Part shown: positions 32,970-41,542 of the stretch, piece by piece
Position numbering within the stretch: the stretch's first letter is position 1
Layout of the letters: each line of letters begins with the position of its first letter
Assembly (NCBI GenBank): GCA_914767885.1
Contig: CAJZBQ010000013.1
Span: 558,001 to 622,000, forward strand
Length of the DNA: 64,000 nucleotides
From: Blepharisma stoltei
Taxonomy: Eukaryota; Ciliophora; Heterotrichea; Heterotrichida; Blepharismidae
Direction: 5' to 3'
Position numbers and translations under genes: made by a program
The notes under the pieces: model-generated
The model's database searches: none
The model's input: only the letters and a program-made list of their open reading frames with translations
What the model was told of the DNA's origin: nothing

Positions 32970-33428
32970 ATGCAAAATGATGTGAGAATTATCCAATTGT
33001 ACGGAAGAAATAAAACGCCTGTTGAAGGCTTATCTCCAAGAAGAAAAAGAAGCTATAAGATCACAGCAAATGCCAAGCTTTGTAAAACATCAAAACCTGT
33101 GACTCCTATAACATCAAGATCACCGATCTATCCAACTTCAGATGAAAATCGATATTTATCCCCGTCACTCTTCAGGTGTGGTGAATTATTAATTCCTATA
33201 ATTTCTTCCCCACAAGTTCAGAAGTCAAATGCACAAATTGTAAAAAAATTGCAATCATTTAAAAAAATTGGATATCAAACTTCTAAAAATATTAGAAAAG
33301 ATGCACGAAATGATATTAGTATTGCATCGTTTAGAGTCAAGCATTCAACATCAAGAATTAAGCAGCTTCTGGATGCGAAAACGTTGATATCACAAAATGA
33401 AATATTAAGCACTGCATCAAATTATTAA
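32970..33428 (+). CDS. uncharacterised basic protein
   Basis: ATG 32970 to TAA 33426-33428, 152 residues, no insertion and no internal TGA. Ser/Lys/Arg-rich with SPRRKRSYK near the N-terminus and proline-directed sites (PVTPITSRSP, YLSPSLF). The second half is more helical (IVKKLQSFKKIGYQTSKN). No domain recognised. It faces away from the EF-hand gene, starting 123 bp from that gene's ATG. Confidence 0.65.
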   Translation: MQNDVRIIQLYGRNKTPVEGLSPRRKRSYKITANAKLCKTSKPVTPITSRSPIYPTSDENRYLSPSLFRCGELLIPIISSPQVQKSNAQIVKKLQSFKKIGYQTSKNIRKDARNDISIASFRVKHSTSRIKQLLDAKTLISQNEILSTASNY

Positions 33429-33660
33429 ATTATTAGTGGGACTTTATGTTAAATAACTTGGCTTGATAAGTCTCTATGGTTTCAGATAGATTCATTTAGG
33501 AATAGATTATCTGATGAGATCTAGTAAAAATTAATTAAATACAATATAGCAAGTAAAAAAAAAACGATCCAAAAGCAAAGGCTTATATCAATAATCGTGA
33601 ACAAAAATGAAACTAAAAATAACTTTTATTATAAAATTAAGATAGCATCATTCATAAATC

Positions 33661-35404
33661 ATGAGCTCTATAAATCGATTTAAAAAAAACGCATGCACTT
33701 GCAAATTTTCTAAATGCAATCAAGAAGCTGAATTCTCTTGCAAATGTTCAGAATCATTTTGATGCAAAAATCATATTAAAACTCATCAAATTTCTTCAAC
33801 AAAAGTGCATTTAGTAAATTCACTGCTTATTGGTGTTTATGATTTAACCAAAAAGGCAATTATGAAGGTCTTAGCAAAAGAAAGATCCAAACTTCGTGAA
33901 ATGAATACTAAAATCCAGGAATTTATATCTGAAAATAATTTTAGTTTTAAAGCAATATTGAGCGTAACCTTGAAAGAAATCACAAATAATATCATTTTAA
34001 TTGATCAAATTTGTGTTGAACTTATGAAAACTAAAAAAATACACAAATTCGAAAAAAAAGCTTTTCTGAAAGCTTTGATTCTAAGTCCGCAGGAAGGAAT
34101 AAGAGTAATCAAAAAATTGTTGAATTGAAATTGAAGCTTCGAAAATGATGATTTCTATATCACTACTCTTAAGACATTAAAAAGTAAGCAAATCGAAATT
34201 CAAGAATTTGAAAACTGAATTTTAAGCTTAGAAACCTTTGCCAGGGATGATGATATAGAGACTATCAATAAATCATTAAAAGATGAAATCGATTTAAAAT
34301 TCAATTTAAACTTCAATACAGACAAATTGTTGATTTATTTGTGCATAAGTGAAAAAATCAAATCAAGTTACCAGGAATACTTACTCCCTTCTGTGAAAAA
34401 AAAAATTATATATAAGTAATTATTATGTCATGAAATATCTAGCTAATCCTGTTGAATTTTAAAAAATATAAAATTTATTAAAAAAAATGAATTAATAATC
34501 CATAAGTTAACAAAATTTTTGTTCGCTCACAGAGGGGTTAGTTAGAAAGATATGAAAATATTAATAGAGTATTGAAAAGATATATAGACAATCTAAGCTA
34601 TGATACAAACAATTTATATCATATAAATTTCAAAGATGATATCACTGGATTGTGGACTATTAATATCGAGACTAGACTAAAAGAATGACAAAAACTTCCA
34701 ACTCCATATATAATGGGTTATCGAGACTGCGCTGTGAAGCTTCCAAACTCTGAGCTGTTTTGCTTTGGGGGCTCTAATATTAATACTGGCGCTGCTTATA
34801 TACTAGACCTTCAATCTTGAACTATTCGAAAATATTTACCTTCTACAAATCCACGTATCCACTCAGGAGGAATTTTCTATAAAAATGCTGTTTATGTTTT
34901 TGGAGGACAAGATCGCAACTCTTTTGACTGCCGCGATGTAGAAAAATTTGATTTAGAGAAGAATAAATGGGTAAAGCTCCCACCTATGATAAGCCCATCA
35001 CATAATTGTTCTTGCGCAATTTTAAAAAAATAAAAATTTTTTTTTGTGGCGATAGTAATAGAAAACTATATAGATACGATTTATTTATTGAGAGCTGTTC
35101 ATTAATTGCTTCAGCTGAATTAATTATGAATCGCAGTAAAATATTACTCTCTCGAAATTCAAGGCTTTATATTATCCAGCAAAATGGTCCAATTCTTGAG
35201 AGCGAAATAGAAAATGAATATATGTTTAACAGTATTGGCATGAGCAATATGACTTATTCTTACAACAATTCTAAAGTATTTATTGGAAATATTGCTTATT
35301 TATCTATATTTTACGAACTAGGAGTCCATTTATACCGGTTTAATTTATCGGACGGTAGCATGATAAAATTGTCAGTATTTCAGAAAGTAGCGCAGCTTCC
35401 TTAG
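33661..35404 (+). CDS. B-box-like/kelch protein, interrupted by T8, with homopolymer frameshift
   Basis: ATG 33661 to TAG/TAA near 35402-35404. Residues 10-45 (CTCKFSKCNQEAEFSCKCSESFWCKNHIKTH) hold a B-box-like zinc cluster; a helical region follows, then T8, then kelch blades (ELFCFGGSNINTGAAY, AVYVFGGQDRNSFDCRDVEKFD, KIFFCGDSN). The frame breaks at a run of A7-T-A5-T9 (35024-35045): adding one base restores reading into FFCGDSNRKLYRYD. Since the rest is clean and the site is a homopolymer, an assembly error is more likely than a true break. With that base the product is 527 residues. This domain pair is frequent in ciliates; its function is not known. Confidence 0.78.
34384..34541. mobile_element. 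T8: short, deleted TIR element (family A)
   Basis: 158 bp between TTA repeats (34381-34383, 34542-34544). Left end CTCCCTTCTGTGAAAA, right GTTCGCTCACAGAGGGGTTAG. A second TTA at 34538-34540 would break the frame, whereas using 34542-34544 joins QEYL to ERYENINR. It is less than half the length of T3, so the core has a large deletion. Confidence 0.82.
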
Positions 35405-35489
35405 CTTTTTGCTATCTCAATATAACGAGCAGCATAAATGCAAAGTAATTCAAGTAATTATTCTATAATGCTTCCAATTAATTTTTTAA

Positions 35490-37197
35490 ATGGATTCTTA
35501 CACTGAAAGAGGCCTCGAAGAAAAAATCGCATCAATTCGAGCAACTCTTAAGCGTCTTGGTAGCTCATTGGAAGAAGATGTAATAGCTACTCACTCCCCC
35601 CCCTCCGTGAGTGAACAAAAAATTTTATTCACTCACGGAGGGGGGTTTAATTTTTTTTCTAAAAAAATTTATATATTAATTTTATAAAAAATATTTTTTT
35701 TTCGAAATTTAAAAAAATCCTAATTCACAAAAATTGGAAAGCAAATATTAATTTAATTTATAAAATTTAAGTTTTAAAAAACAATTCGTTAAAAAATTAA
35801 ACAGAATTAGCTCTAGATTTCATTATACTAATTATCATTTATATATCAAAACTTTTTTCCATAAAAAATTTTTGTATTAAAAAAATTTTTGTTCACTCAC
35901 GGAGGGTGAGTTTTTGGGGCAAAAAATATCGATTTTTCTAATGGTTTTGTTCACTCACGGAGGGGGGAGTCAGGAATTTGAAGAAGGTGGAACAGGAGCT
36001 GTTGCAAGCTCGCACTCAAAATATAGTCAAGATTCAGACTCGTCAGATTCCAATTCTTTTAATATTCCTGCTACATTCGATGCCTTGAAAAATCGCCAGC
36101 AGGAATCATACACCCCAGAAGATCCTTGGGAATCTAAGTCCACACTTGACTACGAAAAAGAAAAAAATGCGCTTCTTGAAAAACAAATAAAAGAAAAAGA
36201 CCAAACTATCAAAGATTTAATGGCTTTGCAGAGCGGCCTAAAGGATTCGATTGAAAAAAACCTTGAAGATCTTAAAAAAGCCCAAGATGAAGCTTATGGC
36301 TATAAGCAACAGTTAGACAATTTGAATAACGAAAATAATGGGCTCAGGAGAATATTAGCCGAAAAAGATAGAGAAATTGCAAAATATCGCAACGATTTTG
36401 AAAATTTTAAAAAAGAAAAAGAAGCAAGTATGAAGGAGTTTGAACGGACCAGAAGACAAGCAGAAAAAGTTGAGGAATTATTTGAAGAAGTCAATCGATT
36501 GAAAGACTTGAATCATGCTTTGAAATCAAGAAGTGGAGAAATAGCGCAAGATCCTAGTAATAGCAGAATTATAAGTTCTTATCAAGAGCAATTGAATATC
36601 AGAGACTGCCAAATTAATGAATTAGAGAAAGAAAGATTGGTGTTATTAAAAGAAATTGATAGAATTAAATCAGAAAAGCGCCGAACCCCTCCAATCAAAT
36701 TATCTAGGGACGAAAATTATTTAGAAGACACCCAATCAAAAGAAAAGGTTTCTGCCCAACCTTTGACGGAACGAGCCCAAGCTGCAAGCTCTTATAAAGA
36801 ATTGTGCAAAGACATGATGAAAATATTAAGCGTTTCACATAGGAAAGACCTATTTTCAAAAGTTTTACATCTTCAGCAATTTCATGAAAAATTTAAAAAA
36901 GAGAAAAAGCTTATCAATAATATAGCAAATCTCATAATAGATTGCTCTCCTCCAAATTCCTTTGAAAAGAGTCCAAACGTTCATCAAATTTGGAAATGAT
37001 TTACTAAGATTTTAGAAGAATATATGAAACTAAAGCAATCTCCTTATCAAGATATCATAAATGAGCTATGCAACATTGTTAAAACAGATCCAATTAACTT
37101 AATTGACGATGTAAAAAACGTAATTTCTGATAACTACAAACTGAAAAGCCAGAGGCAGCGTCAAGATTTTCCTACAAGAGAAAGGAAATTAAGTTAA
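35490..37197 (+). CDS. coiled-coil protein, interrupted by T9
   Basis: ATG 35490 to TAA 37195-37197. Removing T9 with one TCA gives 442 residues, joining EEDVIAT to QEFEEGGTG. After an acidic/Ser-rich region, residues about 95-270 form a long coiled coil (KEKNALLEKQIKEKDQTIKD onwards). A conserved-looking C-terminal globular section (KDMMKILSVSHRKDLFSKVL ... LIIDCSPPNSFEKSPNVHQIW) follows, reminiscent of centrosomal coiled-coil proteins, though I cannot name the family. TGA at 36997-36999 is Trp. Probably cytoskeletal, by inference. Confidence 0.75.
35594..35969. mobile_element. T9: TIR element (family A) flanked by TCA
   Basis: 376 bp between TCA repeats (35591-35593, 35970-35972), not TTA or TAA. 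Otherwise a close copy of T3: terminal palindrome at left, doubled password at right (about 35889-35909 and 35949-35969), same core. Collapse of the TCA repeats restores the host frame. There is no TA at the boundary. Confidence 0.95.
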
Positions 37198-37227
37198 ATT
37201 TTATGATAAATCAATATAAATTTTGCA

Positions 37228-37931
37228 TTATTCAGTCATACTTAGCGTAAGTACATTGTGTGAGCACAAAAGTGCTATTTTTCTTCGAAACTCAAAAGGA
37301 CCCATCAATAATATTTTTGATCCTGGGTTCGGCTTATCTTTGATCTCCTCGAAAGGCTGATACTCCATTCCCTTAAAGATTAACTTTCCATCAGTGAGAG
37401 TCATCAAAAAGCACCGGATTTTTCCTTTTTCATCGCACTCCCTCCTTGAAATATCTTTGCAATCTATTATCTCACTCCCTCCTCCATGAGTGAAAAAAAA
37501 CCATTGGAAAAATCCGTATTTTTTGCCCAAAAATCCACCCCCGTGAATGAATAAAAATTTATTTATAGAAAAATTTTTTATAAAAAAAAAATTGATATAT
37601 AAGTGATAATTAGTATAATGAATCTCGAGCTAATTCTGTTTAATTGCATTTTAAAACATAAATTTTATAAATTAAATTAAATATTTGTTTCCCAATTTTT
37701 GCAAATTAGGATTTTTTTTAAATTTCGAAAAAAAATTAACCCCCTTCGTGAGTGAACAGAGTCAGCAACACAGTTTTTCTGAAACATCCCTCGATCAGTT
37801 TCTCCTTCCTCCAAGCCTGAGTTCACAATATTCCCGATGGGATTATCCAGCAGAAAATTCCAGGCTTCTTCCTCACTTGAAAAGCTCCTTTTTAAGCTTA
37901 TCGTGGTATCTCCTATTTTCAGAAAATTCAT
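37228..37931 (-). CDS. RMI1-like OB-fold protein, interrupted by T10
   Basis: ATG 37931 to TAA 37228-37230; excision of T10 gives 137 residues, joining FQKNCVA to EIIDCKDISRREC. The OB-fold region FLMTLTDGKLIFKGMEYQPF ... PGSKILLMGPFEFRRKIALL matches the RMI1 N-terminal OB domain (LTDG, GxEY, PGTK-type motifs). RMI1 partners topoisomerase III and a RecQ helicase to dissolve double Holliday junctions. The protein ends shortly after this domain, so it is shorter than animal RMI1. The C-terminal OB domain is not in this locus. Confidence 0.75.
37475..37761. mobile_element. T10: TIR element (family A) with collapsed palindrome
   Basis: 287 bp between TCA repeats (37472-37474, 37762-37764), reverse orientation. 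Left: doubled password (CCATGAGTGAAA and CCGTGAATGAAT). Right: AATTAACCCCCTTCGTGAGTGAACA is followed directly by GAG and the TCA, so the outer arm of the terminal palindrome has been deleted. Excision still restores the RMI1-like frame. Confidence 0.88.
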
Positions 37932-37960
37932 AGCGGCAAAGTATTTAATTCTAATTAGCG

Positions 37961-38503
37961 TTAGATTAGTGGTGAATAATTATATTCAGCCTTGTTATGC
38001 ATTATGAGTTGATCCCCGACAAAATAAAAACTATCAGATCTGGTTTCCCAAGGGTTGTCTACCATTTGTTGCATAAGATCTTCAGGCAGCTCAGGGATTT
38101 CGTATATCACTTCCCATGAGTTCCTGGTATTTGGGATGCAGAAATCTAAAGTGAAATCAAAATTCTTCAGCAGGGTATTCCTAAAGTAGTGTCTTTCAAT
38201 CATTCGGAAGTTTCTTACCTCTCTGCTACCTACTGTGAAGTCAATTGTACTACCCAATGCTCGGAGCCTAAGAAAATCAGGCCCTAAATGATATTTAATC
38301 GTCCTCACTGAGTCATCTTCTTCAATTGGTTCTGCTGGAGCTTCATTGTCATTTTGGACCTCAAAAAGAACCATACCTGATTCCAGATCTCGAACTTTGA
38401 AGTATACGAATTCTATATTGTAAACATTTGCAGAAAGGGGGCAGAGGAAGCTTTGAGTGGCTTCTGCCAATTGTAAAACATAATCTGGAGTGATACGGTC
38501 CAT
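37961..38503 (-). CDS. UNC119: UNC119/PDE6D-family lipid-binding chaperone
   Basis: ATG 38503 to TAA 37961-37963, 180 residues, no insertion. The chain matches the GMP-PDE delta/UNC119 beta sandwich: ITPDYVLQLAEATQSFLCP at the start, FKVRDLESGMVLFEV, HYFRNTLLKNFDFTLDFCIPN, and the C-terminal NPWETRSDSFYFVGDQLIMHNKAEYNY. This family extracts and carries N-myristoylated (UNC119) cargo to cilia, so in this cell it may serve ciliary delivery. It starts 30 bp beyond the RMI1-like gene on the same strand. Confidence 0.93.
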   Translation of the reverse strand: MDRITPDYVLQLAEATQSFLCPLSANVYNIEFVYFKVRDLESGMVLFEVQNDNEAPAEPIEEDDSVRTIKYHLGPDFLRLRALGSTIDFTVGSREVRNFRMIERHYFRNTLLKNFDFTLDFCIPNTRNSWEVIYEIPELPEDLMQQMVDNPWETRSDSFYFVGDQLIMHNKAEYNYSPLI

Positions 38504-39189
38504 TTTAATTCTATTAAGGAAAGCTGAAAGAAAATATCCCGAATTTTAAGCGAAACAAAGAAAATACATATAGAATTAAAGGGCGCTTCATGTATAGAAA
38601 GCATTTCAGTTTTTACATATAGAAAGATTTAAATACTCTGCCCGCGTTAATTTTAATGACGAGTTTTTTTTATCCCTATTAATGTTTTTAATGGGTGTGA
38701 TATGATTAGTAATGCTTTGCGAGAATTCTAATAAAATATTTAAAAATAATTTATTTATTTGTGTCTTTAGCAACTTCTTTGCGTTTCTTTAAATCTGATA
38801 ACTGCAAACATTTAATTCACTCATAATATAATAAATCAATCTTTAAAATACCATCTGTTTTTAATAAGCCTTAGACTTAAACATTTATTTAAGATAGCTA
38901 GCCTTGTGGTAGCTCAATATCTTTTATAATTTTTTTAAAATAATGTAGATATTTTTAATTAAAATAGATGTTCATTTTCAGATACATTAATTTTTTTCTT
39001 TATTGTTTTAATGACTAATCAAAATTTATCTCGATGTATCTAATTTATTTATTTGGCAGCTGAATGATTATATAATGGTTTATAATAATCTGTTATTTAA
39101 AATTATACCACTTCAGCGGTGTCAATATATTTATTTATCATTCACATAAAGAGAAACGCTATAGTTTATTATAATTCAATTGCTTAAGC
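38504..39189. other. AT-rich intergenic region
   Basis: 686 bp between two minus-strand genes, very AT-rich with frequent stops in all frames even with TGA read as Trp. No gene, RNA or inserted element is recognisable. Confidence 0.6.
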
Positions 39190-39744
39190 TTATTGAGGTG
39201 GCTTTGCTAGGCGTGGAAGTGGCTTTGGCTGAGAATTTGTAACTGTTTTATTTGTAGATGCTCCTGATAAGGAAATTGACTGTCCCTGTCCCAATTGCAA
39301 ATGAGATAAGTCTGGGCCAGGGCTGGACTGATGTAAAACAGCCTGCTCTTCATTCTTTATTTGCCCAGAAAAGTCAACCAAAGCTGCCCAGAAGTCAAAG
39401 GCATCATTTCTTTCATCAAATCCCATTCCTATGAACGCATGAGCTCCGTTAGGTCCCACCACTCTTAGCACAAAATATCTCGAGCTGTCAGTAGCCCTTT
39501 CCACTGACCTTTCAACTGCATGAGGATCAACTGGGCAGGATACAAATAGTTGGTTATCATTCGTAATTAATTGTATAGCGCACTTATTTTCTGACGCAAT
39601 CACTCTTACTTTTCCTTGGAAAATGCAGTTTTTCCACTCTGCGGCCATATGGCCAGTTGATCTGGCTGACGGTGGGATTTCATAAGCTCTGCACATAGGT
39701 TTCTGCACAAGCGTGTATTCTATTGTATCATCAAGTAAGTCCAT
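39190..39744 (-). CDS. NECAP-type endocytic adaptor protein
   Basis: ATG 39744 to TAA 39190-39192, 184 residues. The first 130 residues are the PHear domain of NECAP (EYTLVQKPMCRAYEIPPSA, GHMAAEWK, DSSRYFVLRVVGPNGAHAFIGMGFDERNDAFDFWAAL). The C-terminal tail is Ser/Pro-rich and ends with PKPLPRLAKPPQ. NECAPs bind the AP-2 adaptor and regulate clathrin-coated vesicle formation. Its ATG is only 22 bp from the divergent start of the next gene, so the two share a very short promoter region. Confidence 0.93.
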   Translation of the reverse strand: MDLLDDTIEYTLVQKPMCRAYEIPPSARSTGHMAAEWKNCIFQGKVRVIASENKCAIQLITNDNQLFVSCPVDPHAVERSVERATDSSRYFVLRVVGPNGAHAFIGMGFDERNDAFDFWAALVDFSGQIKNEEQAVLHQSSPGPDLSHLQLGQGQSISLSGASTNKTVTNSQPKPLPRLAKPPQ

Positions 39745-39766
39745 TTTCCCTATTATATTAATTCCA

Positions 39767-40507
39767 ATGAATGAAAAACTAATAGTGACTGCTGTGAATT
39801 TTCTGAAAAATCCAAAAGTCCAGTCGGCTCCAAAGGAAAAACAAATAGAGTTCTTAAAGAAGAAAGGACTGAATGATGAAGATATTGCAGAAGCTTATAA
39901 AAGGGTTGAATCAAGCTCGAAAACTGAGATGGCCACTTCTTTAGCACCATCGCCAACTCTTGCTACCCAAGTTCCTTCCTATTCTAGCTTGAAAACAACG
40001 ACATTAGGCCTCGACAGAAGAGGCTTAACTGTTTTGCCACCGCTAATAGGAATAAGCCACTTGCGAATTTTAGTGATTTCCAATAACGAATTTGTGAGCA
40101 TTCCTAAAGAAATAAATCTTTTGCAAGATCTTGAAATTTTGAATGCTTCACATAACAAGCTTAAAAATGATGGGATTCCTGATGAATTATTTGATTTATC
40201 ATCATTGAGTTACTTGAACTTGGCTCATAATGAATTGACGTCATTAGAAAGGTTTGGAAGATTTTTGAGGCTAGAAAAGCTTAATGTGGCTTATAACAGC
40301 ATTGAAGAAATCCCTGATGAAATTTGCTATATGCAAGAACTCAAGTATTTGTGGATCCAGAATAATAAGTTGAAAAAGGTCACGAAGTATTTAGGACTAA
40401 TGTCTTCTTTGAGGATGGCACTGCTATTAGGGAATGAAGATTTGCCTGAGCTCTTGAAAAATGCAACCACAAAAAATCTCCATGCAATTCTAGACACACT
40501 TAAGTAG
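39767..40507 (+). CDS. PEX14 N-terminal domain fused to leucine-rich repeats
   Basis: ATG 39767 to TAA/TAG 40505-40507, 246 residues. Residues 1-48 (LIVTAVNFLKNPKVQSAPKE, QIEFLKKKGLNDEDIAEAYKR) match the small helical N-terminal domain of PEX14, which binds the PTS1/PTS2 receptors at the peroxisome membrane. A short Ser/Thr linker leads into about six leucine-rich repeats (TLGLDRRGLTVLPPLIGI, LRILVISNNEFVSIPKEI, LEILNASHNKL, LSYLNLAHNELTSL, LEKLNVAYNSIEEIP, LKYLWIQNNKLKKV). No membrane segment is present, unlike PEX14. An upstream in-frame ATG at 39713 overlaps the NECAP gene and is rejected. Confidence 0.85.
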   Translation: MNEKLIVTAVNFLKNPKVQSAPKEKQIEFLKKKGLNDEDIAEAYKRVESSSKTEMATSLAPSPTLATQVPSYSSLKTTTLGLDRRGLTVLPPLIGISHLRILVISNNEFVSIPKEINLLQDLEILNASHNKLKNDGIPDELFDLSSLSYLNLAHNELTSLERFGRFLRLEKLNVAYNSIEEIPDEICYMQELKYLWIQNNKLKKVTKYLGLMSSLRMALLLGNEDLPELLKNATTKNLHAILDTLK

Positions 40508-40647
40508 CTAAATTTCATTCAAAATTAATTAGCAAAATAATAACCTAATAGAACAATGTAAAAATCTTGTATCTTTACTTATAAATTTGATGGTCTTCTT
40601 ATTCCTGCTTCTTATAAATATTTTTGCTACAAACGGTATAAAGCTTA

Positions 40648-40705
40648 CTCCCCCCAAGATAGAAACATTTTTTACTGGAAAAATGTCTCTATCTTGGGGG
40701 GGGAG
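40648..40705. mobile_element. T11: 58-bp palindromic TIR element (family E)
   Basis: CTCCCCCCAAGATAGA at the left is repeated inverted at the right, with only about 10 bp of loop; flanked by TTA (40645-40647, 40706-40708). The password AAGATAGAAACATTTTT is unlike the other families. It lies in the 319-bp intergenic region 40508-40826, which otherwise shows nothing. Confidence 0.88.
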
Positions 40706-40826
40706 TTAAAGAAAATCTTTTATTATAATTGGTTTAATTCTATTCTTTCCTATAATATCTAATAATTTTAAATAGATTTCTAAGAAAATGATTTAAGCAC
40801 CTGAATCAAATTTCATACCATTAATT

Positions 40827-41489
40827 ATGTCCTTTCGTCTTTTAAGCTGGAGTCCAAAGCATTTTCGCAATGGGACGACTTGGTTCGGTAGAATATTTTG
40901 CAAGCTCATCGGGGAGCAAAAATATGACAATGTCCGTGTATGGAAGCGCACAATGTACGCAGAATGGTGGTACTTAAAGCAATATTACTTACATTGGGTT
41001 TCCGTCAATAAGGCAGACTGGGCAAACTTCTTTGCCATTCTTCCTAAGACTGACTCCTCTCATGGCTTCCCTTGGAAAGAAACTCCATCAAGATATGCAC
41101 AATTCGGTGAGGATACAACCAACTCTGATGGTTATGGAGGTTGGTATACCTATATTTGGGTCGCTGGTGCAGCACTGTGGAATGCTTATATCTACGCTTG
41201 GCCTAGAAGGTTCGAAAACTCTTATGATTTCTTAGCAGAAGAAAGCAAGCCAAGACAAATCTACGTTGATGGGTTCCAAGCAGCAAATATCGATCAAACT
41301 CTGACTTTTTGGTTTGGATATTGGGAATCGCTATTGACTCCTCATAAGTTCGAGTGGTTCAGAAATGAAAGAGCGATTTTCTTTGGGCCTGACTCAAGAA
41401 TTATGCCGACTACAATTACCCTAAATAGAAGAAACACGTTCTTTGACCACTATTGGCAAGAGACTGGAGAATCCCAAGAAATGCTTTAA
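40827..41489 (+). CDS. uncharacterised Trp/Tyr-rich protein
   Basis: ATG 40827 to TAA 41487-41489, 220 residues, with no insertion and no TGA codon (all Trp are TGG). The composition is unusual: 18 Trp and many Tyr/Phe (WKRTMYAEWWYLKQYYLHW, GYGGWYTYIWVAGAALW). One possible membrane helix at about 108-125. The codon use is cleaner than in neighbours, as in highly expressed genes. The pattern resembles ciliate-specific subunits of mitochondrial respiratory complexes, but this is a guess; no family is recognised. Confidence 0.7.
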   Translation: MSFRLLSWSPKHFRNGTTWFGRIFCKLIGEQKYDNVRVWKRTMYAEWWYLKQYYLHWVSVNKADWANFFAILPKTDSSHGFPWKETPSRYAQFGEDTTNSDGYGGWYTYIWVAGAALWNAYIYAWPRRFENSYDFLAEESKPRQIYVDGFQAANIDQTLTFWFGYWESLLTPHKFEWFRNERAIFFGPDSRIMPTTITLNRRNTFFDHYWQETGESQEML

Positions 41490-41542
41490 ACTAAATCTAA
41501 GTTTCAGATTTAAGTTTATAGATAAGTTTAAAATTTTTATTA

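Noticed and set aside
39713-39766. Upstream ATG for the PEX14-N/LRR gene
   Set aside because: It overlaps the NECAP coding region on the other strand and adds residues not seen in PEX14 N-terminal domains.
40645-40708. T11 as a transcription terminator hairpin
   Set aside because: The C-rich ends, the TTA direct repeats and the match to other T ends identify it as an inserted element; intrinsic hairpin terminators are a bacterial feature.
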